Shown here in pieces: positions 19,201 through 28,778 of a stretch of DNA of 64,000 bases. The translations under genes and the position numbers were made by a program. The stretch is from Rhizobiaceae bacterium CPCC 101076 (GTDB lineage: Bacteria; Pseudomonadota; Alphaproteobacteria; Rhizobiales; Methylopilaceae), in assembly GCA_003347645.1 (NCBI GenBank), contig QDFX01000001.1, positions 124,001 through 188,000 on the forward strand, written 5' to 3'. Position 1 is the first letter of the stretch. Each line of letters starts with the position of its first letter. Under the pieces are notes generated by a model, which saw only the letters and a list, made by a program, of their open reading frames with translations, did no database searches and was not told the origin of the DNA.

Positions 19201-19767
19201 ATGTCAGAGCTGGTGGTCGTGGGCTTCGACAATCCGCACGATGCGGACCGCGTCTTGACTGAACTGGTCAGGCTGCAGAAGGAGTATCTCATCGATCTGG
19301 AGGATGCGGTTGTCGCCATCCGAAGCCCCGATGGGCAAACCCGCATCAAGCAAAGCATGAATCTCGTCAGGGCCGGAGCCGCCGGTGGTGGAATGACTGG
19401 CGCGATCTGGGGCGGGCTGATCGGACTCTTGCTGGCCAACCCACTCGCAGGTATGGCGATCGGCGGAGCGGTCGGCGCGGGCACGGGTGCCCTGTCTGGG
19501 AGCGCCATGGACTACGGCATCAACGACGGCTTCATTCGTTCGCTTGGTGAAACCCTGCAGCCGGATACGTCGGCACTGTTTCTGCTGATCCGCAAGGCAC
19601 AGCCCGATAAGGTCCTGCAGGAGCTGTCGGGCTATCACGGCAAGATACTTCGGTCGTCCTTGTCCCCCGAGCAGGAGAAGAACCTGCAGGAGGCACTCTC
19701 GAGGGCAACAGCCTCAAGCGATTCTGTTCCGGTGGCCGAGGGGAACCTGGCCCCCGCACCGGGCTGA
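19201..19767 (+). CDS. DUF1269 family membrane protein
   Basis: 188 residues from ATG 19201, which has GAGAGGAGAG before it. The first 60 residues are a small alpha/beta domain (LVVVGFDNPHDADRVL). A very glycine-rich hydrophobic hairpin follows (about residues 62-105, GAAGGGMTGAIWGGLIGLLL) and then a soluble C-terminal region. This is the DUF1269 layout, found in stress-associated inner-membrane proteins of unknown role. It heads a same-strand run with the HdeD-like gene 49 bp on. Confidence 0.8.
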   Translation: MSELVVVGFDNPHDADRVLTELVRLQKEYLIDLEDAVVAIRSPDGQTRIKQSMNLVRAGAAGGGMTGAIWGGLIGLLLANPLAGMAIGGAVGAGTGALSGSAMDYGINDGFIRSLGETLQPDTSALFLLIRKAQPDKVLQELSGYHGKILRSSLSPEQEKNLQEALSRATASSDSVPVAEGNLAPAPG

Positions 19768-19816
19768 CACCCAAGGGTCGACACGTCGCGGGCGTCGCAG
19801 CTTGCCGGAGGATGCC

Positions 19817-20410
19817 ATGGCCGAGATACACTCGCTGCAAATATCGGCGGCCGGCGAAGAAGGCCGCAAATGGTTCTCCTTCTTGGCTCTCGGAGCAGCC
19901 TTGTTCCTGCTGGGAGTAGTGGCGCTGTTCCTGCCGCTTCTATCGACGTTCGCGGTCGGTGTGATGCTGGGCGCGACCCTCGCCGTGAGCGGCGGCATTC
20001 AGATCGTTCAGTCGTTCCAGGTGAGGAGATGGGCGGGGTTCACCTGGCATCTGCTGTTGGGGGTCGTCCAGCTGATCGGGGGAGTGCTTGTCTACGGAAA
20101 CCCGTTCGCCGGTGCCATTGCGATCACCGCGGTGCTCGCCGCGACATTCATCATCCAGGGTGTGATGCAGGTTGCTCTTGGATTGAGGGTTCGACCGGAA
20201 AAGGGCTGGAGCTTGCTTCTAGGCTCCGGCGTGGTCGCCATCCTTGCCGGAGGGGTCCTGCTCGCCAAGTTCCACTTCGCTGGGCTCTATACGCCCGGCC
20301 TCATGCTCGCCGCTTCGCTGATGTTCGGCGGAGTAGCCTACGGAGCAATCGGGTGGATGGCCCGACGTTTCGGCGCTGAGCGCACTGCCGGTCGGAAATC
20401 CGGTTCATGA
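19817..20410 (+). CDS. HdeD-like membrane protein (DUF308 family)
   Basis: 197 residues from ATG 19817 with GGAGG six bases ahead. Six membrane helices form three similar pairs, with the family pattern LGVVALFLPLLSTFAVGVMLG and short basic loops. HdeD of E. coli protects against acid at high cell density, though the mechanism is unknown; family members turn up in stress islands. It probably shares a transcript with the preceding DUF1269 gene. Confidence 0.82.
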   Translation: MAEIHSLQISAAGEEGRKWFSFLALGAALFLLGVVALFLPLLSTFAVGVMLGATLAVSGGIQIVQSFQVRRWAGFTWHLLLGVVQLIGGVLVYGNPFAGAIAITAVLAATFIIQGVMQVALGLRVRPEKGWSLLLGSGVVAILAGGVLLAKFHFAGLYTPGLMLAASLMFGGVAYGAIGWMARRFGAERTAGRKSGS

Positions 20411-20498
20411 CGAGAGATGGCCGCGGTCGTAAGACCGGCTTGCCCGGGTCAGGGTGTGCGAGGCCCGCGATCGGAAGTATCGTCACGGAGGAGCAGGC

Positions 20499-20792
20499 AT
20501 GGACAGACGTTCATTCGTAATCGGTCTATTCGGCAGCGCCGGTCTCGTCGCGCTCGCCGCAACAGTTCCGCGTTCGGTCAGCGCACTGCCTATTGCCCCC
20601 AAAACAGTTCCCAGCGGGTCCGAAGTGATAAGTCCTCCGTCGACGGAGCAGGGCGCCGTTCAGCCGGTTTGGCACCGCGGCCGACCACATCGCCGCCGCG
20701 TCCGCCGGTCCCGTCTGGTCTGCCGCCGCTACCGCCGCCGGGGCCGCTGGGTTCGCAGGTGCCGTCGCGTGCCCTATTGGCGCTGGATCTGA
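20499..20792 (+). CDS. Small Tat-exported protein with Arg-rich C-terminus
   Basis: 97 residues from ATG 20499, preceded by a strong GGAGGAG. A twin-arginine signal (MDRRSFVIGLFGSAG) ends near VSA. The mature part has a Ser/Pro linker and then a cluster of about 17 arginines with scattered tryptophans and two cysteines. No known family. It belongs with the other small Tat proteins of this region (13976 and 22449). The arginines partly reflect a CGC-rich stretch, so the C-terminal frame deserves checking. Confidence 0.5.
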   Translation: MDRRSFVIGLFGSAGLVALAATVPRSVSALPIAPKTVPSGSEVISPPSTEQGAVQPVWHRGRPHRRRVRRSRLVCRRYRRRGRWVRRCRRVPYWRWI

Positions 20793-20904
20793 GGTCGCCG
20801 CCCAACGCACGACCGCATGGTCCTCTCCTCGGAAGTCGTTGGCTGACTGTGGCGGGTCCACCATTCGGGGCGGGGCCCGGACCCGGAGTTGCGATGAGGC
20901 GACC

Positions 20905-22401
20905 ATGACCGAAGCCGACGAACCACCGCGAAAGATCAAGGAACCTTCCTACGCCGACGGCATCGCCCCGATGCTGCTGCTGGTCGTGCTCATCGCCGGT
21001 GCGGTCGCGCTTTTCGGCCTTCAGGCCACGGAGGGACCGATACAGGTGGCGCTCATCCTCGCCGCTATGTTCACGGCCCTCATCATTCTGAAGAACGGTC
21101 ATCCATGGGAGGAGATCGCCGAGGCGGGCCGCAAGGGCGTGTCCTCCGTGGTCAGCGCGATCTTCATCCTGCTTTCCGTCGGAGCGCTGATCGGCGCCTG
21201 GAACATGTCGGGCACGATTCCGACGCTGGTGTTCTATGGCATCCAGATCCTCAGTCCGAACTGGTTCTATCTCGCGAGCCTCGTCATCTGCTCCGCGATC
21301 TCGATGGGGATCGGCAGTTCATGGACGACGGCGGGGACGATCGGCGTCGGCCTGACCGCCCTGGCGACCCTTGCCGGCGTGTCGCCCGTTATAACTGCGG
21401 GGGCCGTGGTCTCCGGCGCCTATGTCGGCGACAAGCTGTCGCCGCTCTCCGAGACGACGGTCCTTGCCGCGCAACTGACGGGGAATGACGTCTACACCCA
21501 TCTGCGCGCCCAGATGAAGACCTCCGTTCCCGCCTTCATTTTGGCGGCGGTGCTGTTCGGGATGATCGGCCTGATGGACGGCAGCGAGGGGGCAGGGGAG
21601 GCGGTCATCGCCTCCGAGCTCGTGGCTCTCGACGGGCTTTTCCATATCACCCCGCTGAACCTGTTGCCGCTCGTCCTGCTCGTCACCCTCTCCGTTCTCC
21701 GGGTCCCAGCGTCGCTGGCGATCATGGCCGCCGCGCTGTTCGCCGGATTGATGGCGCCGCTGCTGCAGTCCGAGGCGGTGCTGCGGTTCGTCGGGACGGA
21801 CCAGACCGCCGCGCCGTGGGATTACATCAAGGGCATCTGGCAGGCGCTCGCTACCGGATACCGGACAACTTCGGGCATTGCCGAGGTCGACAGCCTGCTG
21901 TCGCGCGGCGGCATGGACAGCATGCTGAAGACGATCTGGCTGATCCTCGGAGCGCTGGTGTTCGGTACCCTGCTGGACGAATTCGGCCTGCTTTCGAAGC
22001 TTATCACGCCAATGCTCAAGGCGGCGCGAACATCGGGGCAATTGGTGGCAAGTGCCGCCGGCACCGCGATCGGGCTCAACATCATCGCAGGCGACCAGTA
22101 TCTGGCGCTGGTGCTTCCCGCCCGGCTTTTCCGAAGAGAATTCGAGGCGCGCGGCCTGCCGTCCACGAACCTTTCGCGCACGCTTGCCGATGCCGGAACC
22201 GTCACCTCGCCGCTCGTGCCCTGGAATTCGTGCGGCGCCTATATGTCCGCAGTGCTGGGAGTTCCTACCCTGCTTTATCTCCCTTTCTGTTTCTTCAATC
22301 TTGCCAGTCCGCTGCTCACTGTCGTCGTGGGAGCAAGAATGCCGACGAGTGCTGCCCGAATTGGCCATAATAATCAGGTGCCGCGTCGTCCTTATACGTG
22401 A
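20905..22401 (+). CDS. nhaC: Na+/H+ antiporter, NhaC family
   Basis: 498 residues with 11-12 membrane helices and the NhaC core: SSWTTAGTIGVGL, then SGAYVGDKLSPLSETTVLAA (about residues 175-195), and NIIAGDQYLALVLP with LADAGTVTSPLVPWNSCGAYM late in the chain. It exchanges cytoplasmic sodium (or other cations) for protons. ATG 20905 was chosen for the GAGGCG site before it; an earlier in-frame start would overlap the small Tat gene region without support. It sits among membrane-stress genes. Confidence 0.9.
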   Translation: MTEADEPPRKIKEPSYADGIAPMLLLVVLIAGAVALFGLQATEGPIQVALILAAMFTALIILKNGHPWEEIAEAGRKGVSSVVSAIFILLSVGALIGAWNMSGTIPTLVFYGIQILSPNWFYLASLVICSAISMGIGSSWTTAGTIGVGLTALATLAGVSPVITAGAVVSGAYVGDKLSPLSETTVLAAQLTGNDVYTHLRAQMKTSVPAFILAAVLFGMIGLMDGSEGAGEAVIASELVALDGLFHITPLNLLPLVLLVTLSVLRVPASLAIMAAALFAGLMAPLLQSEAVLRFVGTDQTAAPWDYIKGIWQALATGYRTTSGIAEVDSLLSRGGMDSMLKTIWLILGALVFGTLLDEFGLLSKLITPMLKAARTSGQLVASAAGTAIGLNIIAGDQYLALVLPARLFRREFEARGLPSTNLSRTLADAGTVTSPLVPWNSCGAYMSAVLGVPTLLYLPFCFFNLASPLLTVVVGARMPTSAARIGHNNQVPRRPYT

Positions 22402-22448
22402 GAAAGTGTAGTCGAGTATATTTGTAAAAGAGCGCGAGGTCCAAAACG

Positions 22449-22745
22449 ATGCTGTCTCGTCGGCAATTGATACTTGGACTGGGCAGCGGGTTTGCAGCCA
22501 GTTCGGTCGCCTTCGACCCCGTGTACGCGCAGACTGTTCCTGATGGTCGGCGGCGGAGTCCCTTCCCGTCGTGGGGTCGGCGCCCACCAGCGCCGCCAGC
22601 GCGCTACGAGGCCGTTCCGGATAATCGGCCGGGCTTCGAATGGCTTGAGGGGCGTTGGGTATGGACCGCTCGCCAAGGGCGTTGGGTATGGGTTCCGGGC
22701 CGCTGGGTCAGGAGCCGAAGGGTCCGGCTTCCAGGAGCGGGATAA
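22449..22745 (+). CDS. Small Tat-exported protein with W-rich repeats
   Basis: 98 residues. The N-terminus is a twin-arginine signal (LSRRQLILGLGSG) ending near VYAQT. The mature part is Arg/Pro-rich and ends in three tandem W-containing units (FEWLEGRWVWTARQGRW, VWVPGRW), like the YXWGXW family. The function is unknown. It overlaps nothing on its own strand and is followed 25 bp later by the RND adaptor gene. Confidence 0.6.
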   Translation: MLSRRQLILGLGSGFAASSVAFDPVYAQTVPDGRRRSPFPSWGRRPPAPPARYEAVPDNRPGFEWLEGRWVWTARQGRWVWVPGRWVRSRRVRLPGAG

Positions 22746-22770
22746 AACTAGTTCAGGGAAGGACCGCCGC

Positions 22771-23937
22771 GTGCACCTCGATGGGATGCCGGGATTCTCG
22801 GCCTTAGGGATATCGCTTGGATGGCTCGGCTTGGTCGCAGCATCCGCTTCCGCAGCCGAAGCCCCGCTGCCCGCCGTCGGCGTAACGCCTGTCCTCGTTA
22901 GGGATGTCTCGCCCGGAACTGAATTCGTCGGGCGCGTCGAGGCGCAAAATTCGGTCGATGTCCGCGCGCGCGTGGAGGGTTTCGTGCAGGAGCGGCCGTT
23001 CCAAGAGGGGCAGCTGATCCAGCAGGGACAGGTCCTTTTCATCATCGAGACGACGGCCTACGAGGCCGCGCTTGCAGTTACCAAAGCGACGCTCGCCAGC
23101 GCGCAGGCGACGCTGCAGGAGGCCGAGCAGCGTTTCCAGCGCAATCAGGAACTTCGACGGACCAATGCCATAGCGCAGGCAACCCTGGACGAGGCGGTCG
23201 CAGCGCGCGACGTCGCGCAAGCGAACGTAAAATCGGCCGAGGCGAGCGTCCGACAGGCTCAATTGAATCTCGACTACACCACGATCAGGGCTCCCATCTC
23301 CGGGAGAGTGGGGCGGGCCGCTTTTTCGGTCGGGAGTCTGGTCGGCCCGACCTCCGAGCCTCTGGCGCGGGTCGTCCAGGTCGATCCCATCCGTGTCGTT
23401 TTCTCCGTGAGCGACCGCACGATTCTGGAACTTCGCACCCAGGCGGGAGACCTCAGCGAAGACGAGCTCTCGAAACGCTTCGTTCCGACCGTGCGATTTC
23501 CAACCGGAGTCGCCTACGAGCCGACGGGCGAGATCGAGTTCTTCGGCAACGAATTCGATCCTCAGACCGGAACCATTCCGATTTGGGCCAGGTTCGCTAA
23601 CTCTCGAGCGATGCTCGTGCCGGGCCAGTTCGTGACCGTCTCCGTTCAGCGGGCAGAGCCGATGCGTCGCCCCGTAGTGCCGATCGGTGCCGTAGAGCAG
23701 GACCGAGACGGACGGTTCGTTCTCGTCCTCGAGCACGGCGATCGAGTTGGGATCAGGCGGATTCGGGTGGGCGCGCAGATCGGCCAATATTGGACGGTGG
23801 AGGAGGGGCTTGGCGGAGGCGAGAGCCTGATCGTCCAAGGCTTGCAGAATGTTCGGCCGGGGACCGTCGTTCGGCCCATCGTTTCGGAGAATGCCGCCGA
23901 TAACGATGCTCCAGTGGCCGGGGCGGGCGGCCCATGA
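22771..23937 (+). CDS. RND efflux periplasmic adaptor (membrane-fusion protein)
   Basis: 388 residues from GTG 22771 (AGGGAAGGA seven bases upstream; ATG 22786 is the alternative). A Sec signal peptide ends near ASAAEA. Then come the two lipoyl halves ([20 protein letters not shown] and [11 protein letters not shown]) around a helical hairpin (about residues 95-165), and a beta-barrel domain to the end. It bridges the downstream RND pump to an outer-membrane channel. Its TGA overlaps the pump's ATG by 4 bp, so translation is coupled. Confidence 0.92.
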   Translation: MHLDGMPGFSALGISLGWLGLVAASASAAEAPLPAVGVTPVLVRDVSPGTEFVGRVEAQNSVDVRARVEGFVQERPFQEGQLIQQGQVLFIIETTAYEAALAVTKATLASAQATLQEAEQRFQRNQELRRTNAIAQATLDEAVAARDVAQANVKSAEASVRQAQLNLDYTTIRAPISGRVGRAAFSVGSLVGPTSEPLARVVQVDPIRVVFSVSDRTILELRTQAGDLSEDELSKRFVPTVRFPTGVAYEPTGEIEFFGNEFDPQTGTIPIWARFANSRAMLVPGQFVTVSVQRAEPMRRPVVPIGAVEQDRDGRFVLVLEHGDRVGIRRIRVGAQIGQYWTVEEGLGGGESLIVQGLQNVRPGTVVRPIVSENAADNDAPVAGAGGP

Positions 23938-26900
23938 TCTCATCCTACTTTATCGATCGTCCACGCTCCGCAGCCGTGATTGCCATCGTCATGACGCTAG
24001 CGGGCCTTATCGCCCTCACACAGATCCCGGTCGCCCAATTCCCGCAGATAACGCCGCCGGAGGTCCAGGTCACCGCCAATTATCCGGGCGCCAACGCCAG
24101 CGTCGTCACCGACAGTATCGGTGCCCCGATAGAGGACCAGGTGAACGGCGTGGAAGACATGATCTACATGTCGTCCTCTAGCAGCAACAACGGCACGTAC
24201 ACGCTGACGGTGACCTTTGCCGTCGGCACCGATCCTGCGATCGCTCAGGTCAATGTCCAAAACCGCGTGGCGCTCGCCTTGCCGCGGCTTCCGCCGGCGG
24301 TCACCCAGACAGGTGTCTCGGTCCGCAGCCGATCGACGAGCATGCTGATGGGTGTGTCCATCTATTCGCCCAGGGGCACGCGGGACGAGATATTCATCAG
24401 CAACTACGCCTCGATCAATGTACGTGACGCCATTGCCCGGATACCCGGCGTTGGCGAGGCCACGGTTTTCGGTCCGCTGTACAGCATGCGGATCTGGATG
24501 AATCCGGATCGGATGCAGTCGCTCGGGATCACCGCAGCCGATTTGGTTTCCGCGATCCAGGCCCAGAATGCGCAGGCATCCGCCGGTCAACTGGGGTCCC
24601 CACCCGCCGATGTAGGCCAGCAACTTCAACTGACCGTCATGGCGCGCGGGCGCCTCGCCAGCGCCGAGGAATTTGGGAGCATCATTGTCCGGACGAACCC
24701 GAACGGGGCGATCGTCAGGGTGCGCGACGTGGCCCGGGTGGAACTCGGCGCACAGACCTACGACACGAGAACGCGGTTCAATGGTCAGCCCAGCGCAGCG
24801 GTCGTCGTCTACCAATCGCCCGACGCCAACGCACTGGCGGTGTCGACAGCGATAAAAACTGAGCTGGAACGCCTGGTCTCCCAATTTCCCGACGATCTCG
24901 CCTACGCCATCGTATTCGACACGACGTCCTTCGTGACCGAGGCGATCCGAGAAGTTTTCGTGACGCTCCTTATCACATTCATCCTCGTCGTGCTGGTCAC
25001 CTATGCCTTCTTGCAAGACTGGCGGGCCACCCTGATTCCCGCTTTGACCATTCCCGTGTCCCTTATCGGGGGCTTCGCCGTCCTCTACGCGCTCGGATAC
25101 TCGGCCAACACGATCACTCTGTTCGCAATCATCCTCGCGATCAGTCTCGTCGTCGACGACGCCATCATCGTCGTAGAGAACGTGCAGCGGATGCTGAAGG
25201 AAGATCCCTCAATCGCAGTCGCCGAGGCGACCAGGCGGACAATGCTTCAAGTCACCGGACCGATCGTGGCAACGACGCTCGTTCTCGCAGCCCTGTTCGT
25301 TCCCATCGGGTTCGTCGCGGGGATAACGGGGGAGCTCTATCGGCAATTTGCCGTCACCATCCTGGTAACCATCGCCTTTTCTACGATCAATGCCCTGACG
25401 TTGAGTCCGGCCCTATGCGCACTGATCCTCAGGCGGCATGAGACTAGCTTCGCGTGGTTCCGGGCCTTCAATTTGTCGCTCGAAAAGTCGCGCGGATGGT
25501 ATCTCCGCCTGCTGGATTGGCTGGCCCGTCGGCTGATCCTGTCGTCCCTCGTTCTGGTCCTGGTCTTCGCGGGTGTGTTCGGTCTGTTTCGATTGCTGCC
25601 GACGGGTTTCATACCGTCGGAGGACCTCGGCTATTTCTTCGTCAACGTTCAGTTGCCAAACGCAGCTTCGCTGGAGCGCACGGATGCGGTGCTCGATGAC
25701 GTCGTCGGAATCCTGCGGCAGACGCCCGGAATCGCCGACAGCATCAGTATCGCGGGCAACAGCATGATCGGCGGCAGCGGGTCGGAATTCGGCATGGTGA
25801 TCGCCGCGCTTAAGCCTTGGGGCGAACGGAATAACCCGACTGAGGCTGTCGACGGCATCATCAGCCGCCTGAGAAGCCAGTTCGTCGGACTTCCGGCCGC
25901 ATCCGTTGTGCCGTTCAATCCTCCTGCGATCTCCGGCCTCGGCACGACTGGGGGCTTCGACCTTCGAGTTCAGGCGCTCGCCGGACAAACGCAGCAAGAA
26001 TTGGCCGAGGTCACAAGGGGTCTCATCGTCAGGGCGAACCAGGCTCCGCAGCTTGCGGGAATCTTCAGCACCTTCACCGCCGACGTTCCGCAGGTCTATC
26101 TCGGAGTGGACCGAAAGAGAGCGGAACTTCTCGGGATCTCCGCCGGGACAATTTTCCAAACCATGCAGGCCCACTTAGGGTCCCTGTACGTCGATGACTT
26201 CAACATCTTTTCCCGCGTGTTCCAGGTCCGCATCCAAGACGAGCCGCAGTTCCGCAGCCGGGTCGAGGACATCCAGCGACTTCATGTGCGGAGCCAGACG
26301 GGGAGCCTCGTCCCTCTCCAATCGATCGTCACGACATCCACCTCGTTCGGCCCCAACACGATCAGCCGCTACAATCTGTTTCCGGCCGTCGCTGTGAATG
26401 GACAAGCTGCGCCGGGAAACAGTACCGGACAAGCACTGGCTGCCATGGAGACCGTCGCGCAAGAAAATCTGCCAGACGGCTTCGGATTCGAATGGACGGG
26501 GCTTGCCTTGCAGGAGCGTCGGGCGGGCAGCCAGACTGTAACGATCCTCGCGATGGGCATCGTCTTCGCATATCTGTTTCTCGTCGCGCAGTATGAGAGC
26601 TGGAGCGTACCCGTCGCAGTGATGCTGTCTGTGTCGGTCGCTGCGCTGGGAGCTCTGGCAAATCTGCTGGGTGCCGGGATCGACCTCGATGTTTATGCTC
26701 AGATCGGCTTGGTGCTGCTGATCGGGCTGGCCGCCAAGAACGCCATTCTGATCGTAGGGTTCGCGAAGGCCCGACGAGAAGAGGGCATGAGCATCCGCGA
26801 GGCCGCTGAAGCGGGCACTGGTCAACGCTACCGTCCTGTTCTCATGACGGCGTTCGCGTCAATTCTTGGCGTCCTGCCGCTGGTGTTGGCGACTGGCGCG

Positions 26901-27038
26901 GGTGCTGCCAGTCGCCGTTCCATCGGCGTCACCATCTTCGGGGGGATGGTGGCCGCAACGCTGCTCGGCGTAATCCTGATCCCCGTGCTGTACGTCATCG
27001 TGCAATCCAGCCGAGAACGACTGAAGGATCTCATCTGA
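23934..27038 (+). CDS. RND multidrug efflux transporter (AcrB/HAE1 family)
   Basis: 1034 residues, full length for HAE1. The protein begins [10 protein letters not shown], followed by the first membrane helix. The TM4 region carries the proton-relay acidic pair in [16 protein letters not shown], and the central domain and the second half with [13 protein letters not shown] are present. It exports drugs, solvents or detergents driven by protons. It is coupled to the adaptor gene by a 4-bp overlap; no outer-membrane factor gene follows, and the integrative element begins 342 bp downstream. Confidence 0.95.
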   Translation: MISSYFIDRPRSAAVIAIVMTLAGLIALTQIPVAQFPQITPPEVQVTANYPGANASVVTDSIGAPIEDQVNGVEDMIYMSSSSSNNGTYTLTVTFAVGTDPAIAQVNVQNRVALALPRLPPAVTQTGVSVRSRSTSMLMGVSIYSPRGTRDEIFISNYASINVRDAIARIPGVGEATVFGPLYSMRIWMNPDRMQSLGITAADLVSAIQAQNAQASAGQLGSPPADVGQQLQLTVMARGRLASAEEFGSIIVRTNPNGAIVRVRDVARVELGAQTYDTRTRFNGQPSAAVVVYQSPDANALAVSTAIKTELERLVSQFPDDLAYAIVFDTTSFVTEAIREVFVTLLITFILVVLVTYAFLQDWRATLIPALTIPVSLIGGFAVLYALGYSANTITLFAIILAISLVVDDAIIVVENVQRMLKEDPSIAVAEATRRTMLQVTGPIVATTLVLAALFVPIGFVAGITGELYRQFAVTILVTIAFSTINALTLSPALCALILRRHETSFAWFRAFNLSLEKSRGWYLRLLDWLARRLILSSLVLVLVFAGVFGLFRLLPTGFIPSEDLGYFFVNVQLPNAASLERTDAVLDDVVGILRQTPGIADSISIAGNSMIGGSGSEFGMVIAALKPWGERNNPTEAVDGIISRLRSQFVGLPAASVVPFNPPAISGLGTTGGFDLRVQALAGQTQQELAEVTRGLIVRANQAPQLAGIFSTFTADVPQVYLGVDRKRAELLGISAGTIFQTMQAHLGSLYVDDFNIFSRVFQVRIQDEPQFRSRVEDIQRLHVRSQTGSLVPLQSIVTTSTSFGPNTISRYNLFPAVAVNGQAAPGNSTGQALAAMETVAQENLPDGFGFEWTGLALQERRAGSQTVTILAMGIVFAYLFLVAQYESWSVPVAVMLSVSVAALGALANLLGAGIDLDVYAQIGLVLLIGLAAKNAILIVGFAKARREEGMSIREAAEAGTGQRYRPVLMTAFASILGVLPLVLATGAGAASRRSIGVTIFGGMVAATLLGVILIPVLYVIVQSSRERLKDLI

Positions 27039-27379
27039 CCGATGCCGGGTCCCGGGTGGGCATGTCTGCGGAGCTGTCGCAAACGGTGAAAACGAATCCA
27101 TCACCGGACGCGCCGGGCGGCGAACTTGTCCCAGACCTTGGAGCGCAGTCTCGGTCTCGAGCCCTTCAGCCTCCAGCTGACGAAAATCATCGCTCATCGT
27201 CGAGGACTGCCGTTACCACGTCCGGAATTTAGTTCGGGAATCCGCTTCCCTAAAAACGCACCCGGCTGTTCATTCCCGAGCTTTCATTTTCCCGCTGAAG
27301 CCCGCTACAGCATTGTAGCTGGCTCGTAGCTCGCCATTTCAGCGAAGCTGACGAACTTGCGCTAAGTGTCTGAGAGTAT
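27039..27379. other. Intergenic region between the RND gene and the island, no gene seen
   Basis: 341 bp of chromosomal flank. Before the island arrived, this would have followed the tRNA-Met gene. I find no credible open frame and no clear terminator. A short repeated word, GTAGCTGGCTCGTAGCTC, lies near 27314-27331. Confidence 0.5.
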
Positions 27380-27396
27380 TGGTAGCGAGGGAGGGA
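27380..27396. repeat. Left attachment site (attL)
   Basis: Exact 17-bp copy of the tRNA-Met 3' end (TGGTAGCGAGGGAGGGA). The match stops at both edges: T versus G before it and AA versus CT after it, with a further CG in common. It is not part of a functional tRNA here. Confidence 0.85.
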
Positions 27397-27472
27397 AACG
27401 CCGCCGGAACTTCTAAGTCTTTGATAGAGCAGAGCCTATTGCTAGCAGATTTGCACCAAATTGCACCACCTT

Positions 27473-27756
27473 TTTGAGCGGTTACGACGTGAGCGCCCTG
27501 GACTGTCTCACCTATTGCTGAACGGTCATCAAACGGCGTCCTTTTCTATTCCCGCCGACGACTTCCGAGCTGTCTTCGCGCTTCTGAACGAGGATGCAGA
27601 GGAATTGCCCTCACCCAGGTCTTTGCCGGTCGACACGCCCGACAAGCTCGCCGAATTGGAGCAGCGCTACATGGATTCCCTGATGGCGACTTCGGCGACC
27701 AGGTCCTGCTATGCAGTGACGGCCTTACTGGGATGGTCTCGGATGAAGATATCGCG
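27473..27756 (+). pseudogene. Mosaic remnant: EVE-HNH linker fragment joined to a PP2C phosphatase scrap
   Basis: Positions 27491-27670 match 32131-32310, the linker between the EVE and HNH domains of the island's endonuclease, with 11 mismatches in 180 bp by my count and weaker similarity for about 18 bp upstream. The fragment has no EVE or HNH part. Right after it, in another frame, 27682-27756 translates to GDFGDQVLLCSDGLTGMVSD, the conserved metal-binding motif of PP2C Ser/Thr phosphatases, and then similarity ends. Both pieces are too short to work. A 134-codon frame can be read through the first piece from a TTG at 27461, but it is a junction artefact. Confidence 0.75.
27491..27670 (+). 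repeat. Direct repeat, copy 1 (partner 32131-32310)
   Basis: A 180-bp segment about 94% identical to 32131-32310, in the same orientation, 4640 bp apart. The mismatches cluster around 27615-27634. Copy 2 lies inside an intact gene, while copy 1 is a remnant. Confidence 0.9.
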
Positions 27757-27757
27757 G

Positions 27758-28009
27758 CTAAGCGACAATCAGCCGGCTGCTTTGAGTGGTCGTGAACGTC
27801 TGCCGGAACACATAGTCGATGGTCACGTCGGCGAAGGCTTCGCCGCCAACAATCTCGCTTAGGGGCAAGGCGATCCCAGAAGGCTTGTCCTTAGCGGTCG
27901 CGTCGCCTGTCAAAACGACAAGCAAAATCAACCCCGTCAATCCAGCACAGACGTTCAAATTGTTGCCCCCGAGCGAGAAACACGCGCGGCGCTTATCTGC
28001 ATTAGGCAA
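27758..28009 (-). CDS. Possible small exported or membrane protein, uncertain
   Basis: 83 residues, or 66 from a TTG that has GGGGG before it. It contains one hydrophobic stretch (VCAGLTGLILLVVLTGDATA) that could be a signal peptide, followed by a short polar region. No family is recognised. It sits between the remnants at the left end of the island and overlaps the end of the DUF1828 gene by 8 bp on the same strand. It may itself be a gene remnant. Confidence 0.3.
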   Translation of the reverse strand: MPNADKRRACFSLGGNNLNVCAGLTGLILLVVLTGDATAKDKPSGIALPLSEIVGGEAFADVTIDYVFRQTFTTTQSSRLIVA

Positions 28010-28778
28010 CTAGCGCCTCGCGTTGATCTTCACGATGTGACCATAGCACAGGGCTAATTTCATATTGGTGCAGGGCATCCAAGACTGACGGCGCGATTTC
28101 GCGTTCATTGTCGTTCAAAAATGCGAAGGCCTGCGCCTCCTCGGGCCGTTGCTCTGACGTGTCCTGCCAGCCCATGATGAAGCTAAGGACGCTGTCTTTA
28201 TTGGGATTGTTAATCGCTTTCAAAATGCGCTCTGGCGCGCTGCGCGAAGCCGGTATCGCAAAATCAAACTGATGCTGAAAGCCGCTTTTGCCCGTGAATT
28301 GAACGTTCGGAACAAAGCGAATATCTGCCAGCCTAAGCCAGTTCTCCACGTCTTCGCGAAATAGGCTTCGAACGGTTGGGCTCGCTGTATAGAATAGATC
28401 GTTGACGGCCAGCATCGATTGGACGAGGGCATGTTTTCGAGCCGAAAAATTCTGTGGCGTGGCTCTCACGCGAAGGGTCCCGCCATCCTCCTCCACGCCG
28501 AAACCACTCAATGCGAGCCGGAGCAGAGACTTGCGTTTTGGAGTGTCGAGAACGCAGCCGGACAATTCTAGATCTCTCAACGTATGGCCGTCGTCCGTCA
28601 GCTGGTAGCCAAAGTCGTCTTTGCGGGCATAGATCTGAATGAGGTCATTGTGGCGGTCAATGAAGGGCGTGGTGATCTCCACCCAGTCGGAATGTACAGA
28701 TCTCAATCGGGTTCGGTCTTTCAACCACAGTCGATATTGATCGACCAGCTGTTGTACTTCGGCGATGGGTGTCACCAC
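28002..28778 (-). CDS. DUF1828/DUF1829 domain protein
   Basis: 258 residues. Residues ~25-110 match the DUF1828 pattern (VEITTPFIDRHNDLIQIY, then YQLTDDGHTLRDLELSG). Residues ~150-245 match DUF1829 (FTGKSGFQHQFDFAIP, with ILKAINNPNKDSVLSFIMGW). The family has no established function; members recur in mobile islands of bacteria. The GTG start overlaps the stop of the DUF6978 gene by 7 bp, so the two are translationally coupled and probably work together. I see no nuclease motif that I trust. Confidence 0.8.
   Translation of the reverse strand: MVTPIAEVQQLVDQYRLWLKDRTRLRSVHSDWVEITTPFIDRHNDLIQIYARKDDFGYQLTDDGHTLRDLELSGCVLDTPKRKSLLRLALSGFGVEEDGGTLRVRATPQNFSARKHALVQSMLAVNDLFYTASPTVRSLFREDVENWLRLADIRFVPNVQFTGKSGFQHQFDFAIPASRSAPERILKAINNPNKDSVLSFIMGWQDTSEQRPEEAQAFAFLNDNEREIAPSVLDALHQYEISPVLWSHREDQREALVA

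Noticed and set aside
27461-27862. A 134-codon gene at the left end of the island
   Set aside because: Its first half is a fragment of the EVE-HNH linker and its second half runs out of frame through a PP2C scrap; it is a junction artefact.
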